Part shown: piece after piece, positions 1 to 7,971 of the stretch | Layout of the letters: every line of letters begins with the position of its first letter | Numbering within the stretch: the stretch's first letter is position 1 | Origin: Ramlibacter cellulosilyticus | GTDB taxonomy: Bacteria > Pseudomonadota > Gammaproteobacteria > Burkholderiales > Burkholderiaceae_C | NCBI RefSeq assembly: GCF_014297465.1 | Contig: NZ_JACORT010000009.1 | Span: 186,001 to 250,000, forward strand | Reading direction: 5' to 3' | Length of the DNA stretch: 64,000 bases | Program-made: the position numbers and the translations under genes | The notes under the pieces: generated by a model | Told to the model about the DNA's origin: nothing | What the model saw: the letters and a program-made list of their open reading frames with translations, nothing else | The model's database searches: none

Positions 1-576
1 CTGATGGTGAGCGACGCGGTGGTGGATCCGGTGCAGGCGGGCGTCGACTGCGCGCTGCAGATCTTTCCCGCGGCTTCGACCGAACTCATCTCGCGCCCGC
101 TCTTTCCCGTGCGCCGCGTGTTCTGCGCGACGCCGCAATACCTGGCCGCGCACCCCGAGCCGCAGGACCCGCGCGACCTGCACCACCACAAGCTGGGGCT
201 CTACTCCGGCTACCCCACGCGCGACCGCTGGACCTTCCACCGCGATGGCGGGGAGCTCACCACCTATCTCGCGGCGGCGCTCCTCACGAACAGCGTGCAC
301 CTGCTGCGCGAGTACGCGCTGGAGCACGCCGGCATCGTCTGCCTGCCGACGCTGGTCGCCGGCGACGAGATCCGTGACGGGCGCCTGAAGGTGGTGCTGC
401 CGGCGTACCAGCTCTCGTCGTTCTGGCTGAGCGCGGTGTATGCGGGCACCTCCCGGAATGCCTTCAAGCTGAAGCTGTTCATGGAGCACATCACCGACGC
501 GTTCGCGAAGGTGCCGCCGTGGGATGGGGCGTTGATCGAGAAAGGTGTCCTGCCGAAGGAGTTGGTGGAGGCGTGA
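1..576 (+). CDS. LysR-type regulator, C-terminal part (5' end outside window)
   Basis: About 191 residues of a LysR-family effector-binding domain are open from base 1 in frame 1. The N-terminal helix-turn-helix lies upstream of the window, so the internal ATG at 4 is not a start. Typical features are the segment with CALQIFP, the hinge-like VFCATPQYLAAHP and a late block with HAGIVCLPTLVAGDEI, which resembles the second effector subdomain. It runs in the same direction as hapCD, with 257 bases between them that hold a repeat and a palindromic operator. It may regulate the hydroquinone genes, but LysR activators are usually divergent from their targets, so this is inferred only from position. 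Confidence 0.85.
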   Translation: MMVSDAVVDPVQAGVDCALQIFPAASTELISRPLFPVRRVFCATPQYLAAHPEPQDPRDLHHHKLGLYSGYPTRDRWTFHRDGGELTTYLAAALLTNSVHLLREYALEHAGIVCLPTLVAGDEIRDGRLKVVLPAYQLSSFWLSAVYAGTSRNAFKLKLFMEHITDAFAKVPPWDGALIEKGVLPKELVEA

Positions 577-585
577 GCGCCGTTC

Positions 586-709
586 GGTGGGGTTCGCGTT
601 CGCTCACCGTCCGCGGCTTCGCCGCGCCACCCCACGAATCCGCGCAGGTTCCCGCGCCGTAGGGTGGCGCCGCGCCAGCGGCGGAAGGTGAGCGTCAGCG
701 ACCCCCACC
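586..709. repeat. Dispersed palindromic repeat family A, copy 1
   Basis: The outer arms are GGTGGGGTTCGC at 586-597 and a degenerate GCGACCCCCACC ending at 709. The inner blocks CGCTCACCGTCCGCGGC and the GGAAGGTGAGCG type are also complementary. It begins 10 bases after the LysR stop. Related copies lie at 9010, 19936 (half), 23217 and 47763. The whole element could fold into a long hairpin in RNA. Confidence 0.85.
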
Positions 710-732
710 GATCGCCCCGGGTAAACCCGCAC

Positions 733-757
733 GATTGTTCGCTCCCCCCGAACAATC
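733..757. promoter_or_regulatory. Palindromic operator upstream of hapC
   Basis: GATTGTTCG (733-741) and CGAACAATC (749-757) are perfect 9-base inverted arms separated by CTCCCCC. The core TTGTTCG/CGAACAA is the same half-site that recurs in the iclR-pcaI intergenic region (9949-9967). A weak -10-like TAAAGT lies at 799-804, which would place the palindrome near -66, an activator position. Binding by the IclR protein is inferred from the shared half-sites. Confidence 0.6.
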
Positions 758-833
758 CAGTCACGATCTGCCCCCTACCGGCCGAGCCACGCGCTTCCTA
801 AAGTTCGCGTCCACCGAACCGAGGAGACAGCGC

Positions 834-1340
834 ATGGCCGTGGCTTACCAGACCCGCTTCGGGTCGCTTTCCAGTTACGAGAAGGGGCGCGTGGAGCCGA
901 TCGCGGACGACGTGCGCCACTACGCGTTCAGCAACTGCTTCGAGACCGCCAGCCGCAGCGGGCCCTACGAGCGGGTCGTGTTCGGACAGAACCAGATCTA
1001 CGTGCTCGAGGTGGCGCGCGCCGAAGGCTCCTCGCCCTGGTACACCTGCGCGCACGACGAGTTCGCGCTGTGCATGGATGGCGAGGTCGAGGTCCACCTC
1101 ATCCAGTTGCAGGCTTCGCAGCACGTCCCCGACGCCGACCACAACGGCGCCGTGCTCGTCGAAGGCGAGCCGCAGGGCGCCAGGATGGGCTGGATGAAGC
1201 TGCGCCGCGGCCACCAGGCGCTGCTGCCGAAGAACACCGCCTACCAGTTCCGCTCGGCCCAGCCGGCCGTGCTGGTGCTGCAGACGTGCAAGGGCCAGCT
1301 CTCCGTCGAGAAGTGGGCCGAGATCTGCCAGGTGAAGTGA
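834..1340 (+). CDS. hapC: Hydroquinone 1,2-dioxygenase, small subunit
   Basis: A 168-residue protein of the size of the small (about 18 kDa) subunit of two-component hydroquinone 1,2-dioxygenases (HapC/PnpC/HqdA). The ATG at 834 follows GAGGAGA and gives a usual N-terminus. The open frame extends to 735 but lacks a ribosome site there. It has a cupin-like beta-rich pattern, with FALCMDGEVEVHL and a late LRRGHQALLPKNTAYQF segment. The large-subunit gene starts 10 bases after its stop, which supports the pairing. With HapD it would open hydroquinone to 4-hydroxymuconic semialdehyde in the cytoplasm. In the family the iron ligands sit in the large subunit, and this chain is structural. Confidence 0.83.
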   Translation: MAVAYQTRFGSLSSYEKGRVEPIADDVRHYAFSNCFETASRSGPYERVVFGQNQIYVLEVARAEGSSPWYTCAHDEFALCMDGEVEVHLIQLQASQHVPDADHNGAVLVEGEPQGARMGWMKLRRGHQALLPKNTAYQFRSAQPAVLVLQTCKGQLSVEKWAEICQVK

Positions 1341-1350
1341 GGGGACGACC

Positions 1351-2313
1351 ATGAACGAGCACGGTTACCAGGACTTCCGGCTGGGCAGCTTCACGTTCGC
1401 CCGCGACGAATATTTCGCCCACATCCGCTGGACCACGCGCGACGGCCGCCCGCTGTCGCACACCATGGACGTCGGCAATTACCTGCGCGCGCTGATGCGC
1501 GACGTGGCCTGGGGTTTCTTCTACGGCTGGGTGAACTTCGACCAGGTGCTGGGCACGGTCAACCACTACAAGTCGGTGGACCTCTACGCGGGCAGCTACA
1601 ACGCCAACTTCAAGTCGGCCGGCGTCGACCTGCTGGAGAACTTCCCCACCGAGCAGATCCGCGCCACCTTCGAGCAGATGCTGGACGACTGGACCAACGA
1701 GGGCTTCGATCCCTTCGCCGCGCCGCAGGAGACCGGCACGCCTTACGGGCGCAAGCGCGGCGACAGCCGCAAGGCGATCACCCGTGCCCGCGAACTCGCG
1801 ACGCGCTGCGTGGGCCTGAAAGGCGACCTGCCGCTGCGCACCGACGAACGCGGCGCGACGATCAATCGTGCCTTCGCCGACGTGCCGCAGGACGCGCCGG
1901 AGCTGCACCCCGAGCCCGGCTTCGAGAACGAGGTGCATGCCTTCAACCTGTTCGCGTTCCTCTCGCGTTCGCAGGTGACGTGGAACCCGTCGTTCACCAG
2001 CGTGGTGAAGTACAGCTACATGTGCCCGACGACCGAGGAGCACATCCTGCCCATCATCCACGGCAACGACCGCGTGGAGTGGTTCTTCCAGATGTGCGAC
2101 GAGATCCACTGGGACTGCGCGGACAAGAACACCGGCAAGCCGCTGGCCCGCGTGATCATGAAGGCCGGCGACATGGCTGCCATGCCCGCCTACTGTCGCC
2201 ACCAGGGCTACAGCCCCAAGCGCTCGATGCTGCTGGTGTGGGAGAACGGTTCGCCGAACCTGGTGTACGAGATCCAGAAGGGCGAGGCGCCCGAGGTTCC
2301 CGTCCAGTTCTGA
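1351..2313 (+). CDS. hapD: Hydroquinone 1,2-dioxygenase, large catalytic subunit
   Basis: A 320-residue protein in the size range of HapD/PnpD. The segment HGNDRVEWFF gives His237, Asn239 and Glu243, and PAYCRHQGYS gives His284. The spacing H-x-N-x3-E and then 41 residues to His equals the iron-site spacing I recall for PnpD (His256, Asn258, Glu262, His303), which is the strongest evidence for this call. The enzyme cleaves hydroquinone with O2 and Fe(II) to 4-hydroxymuconic semialdehyde, the substrate of the dehydrogenase encoded downstream. The ATG at 1351 follows GGGGACG. Substituted hydroquinones are equally possible substrates and cannot be separated by eye. Confidence 0.88.
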   Translation: MNEHGYQDFRLGSFTFARDEYFAHIRWTTRDGRPLSHTMDVGNYLRALMRDVAWGFFYGWVNFDQVLGTVNHYKSVDLYAGSYNANFKSAGVDLLENFPTEQIRATFEQMLDDWTNEGFDPFAAPQETGTPYGRKRGDSRKAITRARELATRCVGLKGDLPLRTDERGATINRAFADVPQDAPELHPEPGFENEVHAFNLFAFLSRSQVTWNPSFTSVVKYSYMCPTTEEHILPIIHGNDRVEWFFQMCDEIHWDCADKNTGKPLARVIMKAGDMAAMPAYCRHQGYSPKRSMLLVWENGSPNLVYEIQKGEAPEVPVQF

Positions 2314-2320
2314 CCCCCTC

Positions 2321-2410
2321 CGTCATCCCCGCGGAGGCGGGGACCCAGGGCTTCCAGGCATTCCGCGCGCTGCGCGCGCGCTCTGGGCCCCCGCCTCCGC
2401 GGGGGTGACG
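2321..2410. repeat. Inverted repeat family B, copy 1 (inside the hap operon)
   Basis: The left arm CGTCATCCCCGCGGAGGCGG and the right arm CCGCCTCCGCGGGGGTGACG are near-perfect complements around an alternating GC centre. It starts 8 bases after the hapD stop and ends 22 bases before the next ATG. Part of the right arm recurs at 7985-8029. A shorter relative (ATTCCCGCG, TT, CGCGGGAAT) lies at 49582. Confidence 0.8.
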
Positions 2411-2432
2411 GGTTCTTGTCGAAGGAGATCCC

Positions 2433-2903
2433 ATGTCCCTCACCCGCCAATCCATGACCGACGAACAGCGCAAGTCCGTCGCCCTCGAGTACCTCAAGGC
2501 CTTCGACAACGCCGGCGTCACGTCCGACGGCGGCTCCATCCTGGAGCTCTTCGCCACCGATGCGCAGGTCTACTTTCCCAAGTGGGGCGTGGCCACCGGC
2601 CGCGACCAGATCGGCAAGTTGTTCGGCGACGTGGGCGGCACGCTCAAGTCCATCACGCACCACTTCGCGGAGTTCAACTGGATCTTCTCGGGCAGCGACT
2701 TCGTCGTGTGCGAAGGCACCAGCCACGGCGAGCACCGCGACGGCCCCTGGCGCGCCGGCGTGCCCGAGTGGGCCGCGGGCCGCTGGTGCGACGTGTTCGA
2801 GATCCGCGACTGGCAGATCCAGCGCTGCTTCATCTACCTGGATCCCGACTACGCCGGCCAGGACACGAAGCGCTACCCGTGGCTGACCGGCGTCGCCGGC
2901 TGA
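2433..2903 (+). CDS. SnoaL-like/NTF2-fold protein
   Basis: A 156-residue protein with the pattern of the NTF2-like superfamily. An N-terminal helix (RKSVALEYLKAFDN) leads into a cone fold with FATDAQVYFP, a central HHFAEFNWIFSG and the strand WCDVFEIRDWQIQRCFIYLD. The ATG at 2433 follows GAAGGAG by 5 bases. It lies between hapD and hapE and ends 4 bases before hapE, so it is probably co-transcribed. SnoaL-fold proteins can be isomerases, cyclases, dehydratases or non-catalytic binders. No reaction is assigned here, though acting on the reactive semialdehyde intermediate is a reasonable guess. Confidence 0.75.
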   Translation: MSLTRQSMTDEQRKSVALEYLKAFDNAGVTSDGGSILELFATDAQVYFPKWGVATGRDQIGKLFGDVGGTLKSITHHFAEFNWIFSGSDFVVCEGTSHGEHRDGPWRAGVPEWAAGRWCDVFEIRDWQIQRCFIYLDPDYAGQDTKRYPWLTGVAG

Positions 2904-2907
2904 TGCA

Positions 2908-4389
2908 ATGGCCACGAAGCCCACCATCGCCCGCCAGCTGTTCATCAACGGCGAATTCACCGACGCCCTCTCGGGCGAGACGCTGCCCACGCTCAACCCG
3001 CACGACAACAGCGTGATCGCCGACGTGGCGCTCGCAGGGCGCGAAGACGTCGACCGCGCGGTCTCCGCCGCACAGAAAGCCTTCCCCGCCTGGAGCCGCA
3101 GGCCGGCCGCGGAGCGCGGGCGCATCCTGCTCAAGCTCGCCGACCTGATCGAGGCGAATGCCGACGAACTCGCGCGCCTGGAGTCGCTCGACACCGGGCA
3201 CCCGCTGCGCGACTCGCGCATGCTCGACGTCCCGCGCACCGCCGCCTGCTACCGCTACTTCGGCGGCATGGCCGACAAGTTCCAGGGCGAGACCATCCCC
3301 GTGGAAGCCGGTTTCCTCAACTACACGCTGCGCGAGCCGGTCGGTGTCGTCGGCCAGGTGGTGCCATGGAACTTCCCGCTGATGTTCACGAGCTGGAAGA
3401 TGGGACCGGCGCTCGCGGCGGGCAACACCATCGTGATGAAGCCGTCGGAGATCACGCCGCTCACCTCGCTGCGCATCGCGCAGCTGATGGCGCAGGCCGG
3501 CCTGCCGCCCGGCGTGGTGAACATGGTGCCGGGGCTCGGCGGCGTCGCGGGACAGGCGATCGCGGAACATCCCGGCATCGCCAAGGTGTCCTTCACCGGC
3601 AGCACGGCGACGGGCCGCCGCATCGTGCAGGCTTCCGCCGGCAACCTGAAGAAGCTGCAGCTGGAGCTGGGCGGCAAGGGCGCGAACATCGTCTTCGCCG
3701 ACGCGAACCTTGCCGCCGCCGTCAACGGCAGCGCCTGGGCCATCTTCCACAACCAGGGCCAGGCCTGCATCGCGGGCTCGCGCCTGCTGCTGCACGCGAA
3801 GATCGCCGATGCCTTCCTCGCGAAGTTCATCCCGCTCGCGCAGTCGATCCGCCTGGGCAACCCGCTGGACGAGACCACCGAGATGGGGCCGCTGACCAGC
3901 GCCTTGCACCAGAAGCGGGTGCTGTCGTACGTGGAGGCGGCCCGCGCCGAAGGCGGCGAAGTGCTGTCCGGTGGCAAGGCCCCGGGCGGCGAGCTCGCCA
4001 AGGGCTGCTACGTCGAGCCCACCGTCGTGCGCGCGAAGACGCCGGGCGACCGCATCGCGCAGGAAGAAGTGTTCGGCCCCTTCGTCACCGTGCTCACCTT
4101 CCAGGACGAAGCGGAGGCGCTGGCGATCGCCAACGGCACCGACTACGGCCTGGGCGCCGGCCTGTGGACGCAGGACCTGCAGCGCGCCCACCGCTTCGCG
4201 CGCGAGCTGCGCGCGGGCATGGTCTGGATCAACAGCTACAAGCGCGTGAACCCGGGCTCGCCTTTCGGCGGGGTGGGCCTGTCCGGCTACGGCCGCGACA
4301 TGGGCTTCGACGCGATGCGCGAGTACACGCAGGTCCGCAGCGTCTGGGTGAACGTGGACGCCCAGGTGCCGCCGCACTACCCCCGCTGA
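2908..4389 (+). CDS. hapE: Aldehyde dehydrogenase, probably 4-hydroxymuconic semialdehyde dehydrogenase
   Basis: A 493-residue NAD(P)-dependent aldehyde dehydrogenase. The diagnostic parts are the VPWNFPL motif, the FTGSTATGRR nucleotide loop, the general base Glu253 in LELGGKGAN, the nucleophile Cys287 in NQGQACIAGS and EEVFGPFV. Its position after hapCD matches hapE, whose product oxidises 4-hydroxymuconic semialdehyde to maleylacetate. Betaine- and 2-hydroxymuconic-semialdehyde dehydrogenases share these motifs, so the substrate is assigned from context. The ABC receptor gene begins 20 bases downstream, so it may be cotranscribed with the importer. Confidence 0.8.
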   Translation: MATKPTIARQLFINGEFTDALSGETLPTLNPHDNSVIADVALAGREDVDRAVSAAQKAFPAWSRRPAAERGRILLKLADLIEANADELARLESLDTGHPLRDSRMLDVPRTAACYRYFGGMADKFQGETIPVEAGFLNYTLREPVGVVGQVVPWNFPLMFTSWKMGPALAAGNTIVMKPSEITPLTSLRIAQLMAQAGLPPGVVNMVPGLGGVAGQAIAEHPGIAKVSFTGSTATGRRIVQASAGNLKKLQLELGGKGANIVFADANLAAAVNGSAWAIFHNQGQACIAGSRLLLHAKIADAFLAKFIPLAQSIRLGNPLDETTEMGPLTSALHQKRVLSYVEAARAEGGEVLSGGKAPGGELAKGCYVEPTVVRAKTPGDRIAQEEVFGPFVTVLTFQDEAEALAIANGTDYGLGAGLWTQDLQRAHRFARELRAGMVWINSYKRVNPGSPFGGVGLSGYGRDMGFDAMREYTQVRSVWVNVDAQVPPHYPR

Positions 4390-4409
4390 CACAAGCAAGG
4401 AGACAAGCC

Positions 4410-5663
4410 ATGCAACTCACCCGCAGACACTTCAACGGCGCGCTGGCGGCACTGGCCTCCGCCGGCGCCGCGCCCCGCGCCTTCGCGGCCGACGTCGTGA
4501 AGATCGGCTACGTGTCGCCGCAGACCGGCCCGCTCGCGCCGTTCGGCGAGGCCGACAAGTGGGTCATCGAGCAGATGAAGGCGGCGCTGAAGGACGGCAT
4601 CGCCATCGGCGGGAAGAAGTACGAGGTGCAGGTGCTGCTGAAGGACAGCCAGTCCAGCCCGAACCGCGCGGGCGAGGTGGCGAACGACCTGATCCTGAAG
4701 GAGAAGGTGGCGCTGGTGCTCACCGCGGGCACGCCGGAAACCGCCAACCCGGTGAGCGACGCCTGCGAGCTGAACGAGGTGCCCTGCATCTCCAGCGTGG
4801 TGCCGTGGCAGCCCTGGTTCTTCGGGCGCAAGGGCGACCCGGCCAAGGGCTTCAACTGGACCTACCACGTGTTCTGGGGGCTGGAAGACGTCATCGCGAA
4901 CTTCACCAACGGCTGGAAGAGCGTGTCGACCAACAAGAAGGTCGGCGGGCTCTTCCCCAACGACGGCGACGGCAACGCCTGGGGCGACAAGGAGCTGGGG
5001 TTCCCGAAGCCGCTGTCGCAGATGGGATTCACGCTGACGGACCCCGGCCGCTTCCAGAACGGCACGCAGGACTTCAGCGCGCAGATCGCGAAGTTCAAGT
5101 CCGAGGGCGTGGAGATCGTGACCGGCGTGGTGATCCCGCCGGACGCCAAGACCTTCCTCACGCAGGCGCGGCAGCAGGGCTTCCGGCCCAAGGTCGTGAC
5201 GCTCGGCAAGGCGCTGCTGTTCCCGGGAGCGATCGAGGCGCTGGGCGACCTCGGCGACGGCCTCACGACGGAGGTGTGGTGGAGCCCGTCGCATCCCTTC
5301 AGCTCCTCGCTCACGAAGCAGAGCGCGCGGCAGCTCGCCGACGCGTACGAGGCCGGGACGAAGAAGCAGTGGACGCAGCCGATCGGCTTCGCGCATGCGC
5401 TGTTCGAGATCGCGGGCAACGCGTTGTCACGCAGCAAGTCCCTGAAGAACACCGACGTGCGCGACGCGATCGCCGCGACCAACCTGCAGACGGTGGTCGG
5501 TCCGGTGAAGTGGGGCGGGCAGGGGCCGTTCAGGAACGTGAGCAAGACGCCGCTGGTGCTCGGGCAGTGGGTCAAGGGCGGCAAGCACAAGTACGACCTC
5601 GTGATCGTGAACAACGAGGCGTTCAAGCAGATCCCGGCCGGCGGGCAGCTCAAGCCGATCTAG
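4410..5663 (+). CDS. LIV-type ABC transporter periplasmic substrate-binding protein
   Basis: A 417-residue Peripla_BP_6 (LivJ/LivK-like) receptor. The N-terminus carries a twin-arginine signal (LTRRHFNGALAALASAG, likely cut after AFA), and the mature chain opens with DVVKIGYVSPQTGPLAPFGE. The ATG at 4410 follows AAGGAGA. It is the first gene of a five-gene importer ending at 9000 and lies directly behind hapE, so the ligand is probably an aromatic acid, a phenolic or a related metabolite rather than an amino acid. The exact ligand cannot be read from the sequence. Confidence 0.85.
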   Translation: MQLTRRHFNGALAALASAGAAPRAFAADVVKIGYVSPQTGPLAPFGEADKWVIEQMKAALKDGIAIGGKKYEVQVLLKDSQSSPNRAGEVANDLILKEKVALVLTAGTPETANPVSDACELNEVPCISSVVPWQPWFFGRKGDPAKGFNWTYHVFWGLEDVIANFTNGWKSVSTNKKVGGLFPNDGDGNAWGDKELGFPKPLSQMGFTLTDPGRFQNGTQDFSAQIAKFKSEGVEIVTGVVIPPDAKTFLTQARQQGFRPKVVTLGKALLFPGAIEALGDLGDGLTTEVWWSPSHPFSSSLTKQSARQLADAYEAGTKKQWTQPIGFAHALFEIAGNALSRSKSLKNTDVRDAIAATNLQTVVGPVKWGGQGPFRNVSKTPLVLGQWVKGGKHKYDLVIVNNEAFKQIPAGGQLKPI

Positions 5664-5673
5664 CAAGAACGCC

Positions 5674-6393
5674 ATGCCGCTGCTCGCGCTGCACGACGTC
5701 CGCAAGGCCTACGGTGCGCTCCAGGTCACCGACGGCATCAGCCTCTCGGTGGAAGAGGGCGAGACGCTGGGCATCCTGGGGCCCAACGGCGCGGGCAAGA
5801 CCACGCTGTTCAACCTGGTCTCGGGCGACGTGCGCGCCGACAGCGGCCGCGTGGAATACGCCGGTCGCGACGTGACGGCGCTGCCGCCGCACCAGCGCTG
5901 CCGCGCCGGGATGGCGCGCAGCTACCAGGTGCCGCAGCCTTTCGGCGCGATGACCGTGTTCGAGAACCTCGTGACCGCCGCGTGCTTCGGCGGCCGGCAG
6001 CCGGAACGCGCGGCCTGGGAGACGGCGCACGACGTCCTGCGCGAGACCGGGTTGCTGCCGCACGCGAACAGGCCGGCCGGTGCGCTGACGCTCCTGAACC
6101 GCAAGCGCCTCGAGCTGGCGCGTGCGCTCGCCACGCGGCCGCGGCTGCTGCTGCTCGACGAGATCGCCGGCGGACTGACGGAGCACGAGGCGCAGGAGCT
6201 CGTCGCCGAACTGCGGCGCATCAAGGCACGCGGCGTCACGATGGTCTGGATCGAGCACGTCGTGCACGCGCTGCTGTCGCTGTCCGACCGGCTGTTCGTC
6301 ATCGACTTCGGCCGCAAGCTGGCCGAGGGCGAACCGCAGGCCGTGATCGCCGATCCGCAGGTGCGGCGCGTGTACATGGGCGTGGAGGCCTGA
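5674..6393 (+). CDS. livG: ABC transporter ATP-binding protein, LivG type
   Basis: A 239-residue ATPase. Walker A is GPNGAGKT (residues 36-43) and Walker B is LLLLDEIAGGL. The switch His is in VWIEHVV. The C-loop is unusual: the position of LSGGQ reads LTLLNRKRLELARAL, without the Gly-Gly pair. The LivG part of the second importer (46318-47043) has a similar change, LNLHQRKFLELARAL, so this looks like a lineage feature rather than damage. It starts 10 bases after the receptor gene and would pair with LivF to power import. Confidence 0.88.
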   Translation: MPLLALHDVRKAYGALQVTDGISLSVEEGETLGILGPNGAGKTTLFNLVSGDVRADSGRVEYAGRDVTALPPHQRCRAGMARSYQVPQPFGAMTVFENLVTAACFGGRQPERAAWETAHDVLRETGLLPHANRPAGALTLLNRKRLELARALATRPRLLLLDEIAGGLTEHEAQELVAELRRIKARGVTMVWIEHVVHALLSLSDRLFVIDFGRKLAEGEPQAVIADPQVRRVYMGVEA

Positions 6394-6394
6394 G

Positions 6395-7096
6395 GTGGGG
6401 CCGCTGCTCGCCACGCAGGGGCTGCAGGCGTTCTACGGCGACGCGCAGGCGCTGTTCGGCATCGACTTCACGCTCGCTCCCGGCGAGGTGGTGGCGGTGA
6501 TCGGTGCCAATGGCGCGGGCAAGTCCACCTTCCTCAAGTGCCTGACGGGGCTGGTGAAGGCGCCACGCGACGCGGTGCGTTTCCGCGGGGAAGGCATCGG
6601 CGGGCTGCCGCCGGGCGAGATCGTGCGGCGCGGCGTCGGCATGGTGCCGGAGGGCCGGCGCCTGTTCCCCTCCCTGTCGGTGGAGGAGAACCTGCTGGTG
6701 GGCGCGAGCGCGCGCCGGCCCGGACCGTGGAACCTGCGGCGCATCTACCAGCTCTTTCCCGTGCTGCAGGAGAAGCGCAGGAACCCGGGCACGGCCCTCT
6801 CGGGCGGGCAACAGCAGATGGTGGCGATCGGCCGCGCGCTCATGGCCAATCCCGAGGTGCTGCTGTGCGACGAGCTCTCGCTGGGGCTCGCGCCCATCGT
6901 CATCCAGGAGATCTACCGCGCGCTGCCGCGGCTGACGCAGGAGGGCATGACGGTGGTGATCGTGGAGCAGGACGTGCAGACGGCGCAGCGCGTGTCGCAG
7001 CGGCTGTACTGCTTCCAGGAAGGACGCGTGTCGCTGGCGGCGGCCTCCACGCAGGTGACGCGCGAGCAAGTCTCCCGCGCGTACTTCGGAGTCTGA
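6395..7096 (+). CDS. livF: ABC transporter ATP-binding protein, LivF type
   Basis: A 233-residue ATPase beginning at a GTG one base after the livG stop. Walker A is GANGAGKST, the signature is the canonical ALSGGQQQMVAIGRAL and the switch region is VVIVEQDV. The motif PEGRRLFPSLSVEENL is typical of LivF. It forms the heterodimer with LivG. The tight spacing supports translational coupling. Only one of the two ATPases in this importer has a standard signature motif. Confidence 0.88.
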   Translation: MGPLLATQGLQAFYGDAQALFGIDFTLAPGEVVAVIGANGAGKSTFLKCLTGLVKAPRDAVRFRGEGIGGLPPGEIVRRGVGMVPEGRRLFPSLSVEENLLVGASARRPGPWNLRRIYQLFPVLQEKRRNPGTALSGGQQQMVAIGRALMANPEVLLCDELSLGLAPIVIQEIYRALPRLTQEGMTVVIVEQDVQTAQRVSQRLYCFQEGRVSLAAASTQVTREQVSRAYFGV

Positions 7097-7100
7097 CGCG

Positions 7101-7970
7101 ATGCTCGACCTCTTCGTGCAGGCGGCGATGCTGGGCGGGCTGTACACGCTCTTCGCGCTGGGGCAGTCGCTGATGTTCGGCGTCATGCGCCTGACCAACA
7201 CGGCGCACGGCGACTTCATCGTGCTGGCGGCGTTCGGCGCGGTCGCCGGGCTGATGCTGGTGGGCGCCTCGGGTGCGGCGACGGTGGGCGTCGCGCTCGC
7301 CTTGCTCCCGGTGGCGTTCGTCTTCGGCTGGGGGCTGCAGCGCTTCGTGCTGAACGGCACGCTCGGGCGCGATCCGCTGCCTTCGCTGGTGGTGACTTTC
7401 GGGCTCGCCATCGTCATCCAGAACCTGCTGCTGCAGCTCTTCTCGGCGGATCCGCGCTCGATCGAGACCGGTGGATTCAACACGCGCAGCCTGGCGCTGC
7501 CGGGAGGGGTCGCCGTCGGTGCGTTGCCCTTGCTGGTGCTCGGTGTGGCGCTCGCCGCGACGGCGGCGCTGCAATGGCTGTTCTCCGCCACCGCGCTGGG
7601 GCGCTCCTTCCGTGCCGTTTCCGACGACCGCGAGGTCGCGGAGCTCATGGGCGTGCACGCGGGCAAGGTCTACGCGCTCGCGACCGGCATCGCGTTCGTG
7701 CTGGTCGCGATCGCCGGCGTGCTGCAGGCGATGCGCACCACCGTGTCGCCTTCCGACGGCCCGCTGCTGCTGCTCTTCGCCTTCGAGGCGGTGATCATCG
7801 GCGGCATGGGATCGTTCTGGGGCACGCTGGCGGGTGCGATGCTGCTCGGGCTGGCGCAGCAGGTGGGGTTCCGTCTCGATCCCGGGTGGGGGATCTGGGC
7901 CGGGCACCTGGTGTTCCTCGCGGTGCTGGTGTTCCGGCCGCAAGGGCTGTTCCCGAAGACGAGGGGGTGA
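7101..7970 (+). CDS. livH: LIV-type ABC transporter permease, LivH type
   Basis: A 289-residue hydrophobic permease with about eight predicted membrane helices. Family markers are ALGQSLMFGVMRLTNTAHGD near the N-terminus and FEAVIIGGMGSFWGTLAGA near the C-terminus, which matches the cytoplasmic coupling region. It starts 4 bases after livF and ends 1 base before livM. It forms the transmembrane channel together with LivM. Confidence 0.9.
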   Translation: MLDLFVQAAMLGGLYTLFALGQSLMFGVMRLTNTAHGDFIVLAAFGAVAGLMLVGASGAATVGVALALLPVAFVFGWGLQRFVLNGTLGRDPLPSLVVTFGLAIVIQNLLLQLFSADPRSIETGGFNTRSLALPGGVAVGALPLLVLGVALAATAALQWLFSATALGRSFRAVSDDREVAELMGVHAGKVYALATGIAFVLVAIAGVLQAMRTTVSPSDGPLLLLFAFEAVIIGGMGSFWGTLAGAMLLGLAQQVGFRLDPGWGIWAGHLVFLAVLVFRPQGLFPKTRG

Positions 7971-7971
7971 G

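Noticed and set aside
586..709. Remnant insertion sequence
   Set aside because: No transposase, no target duplications and a size near 120 bases. It fits a dispersed palindromic repeat.
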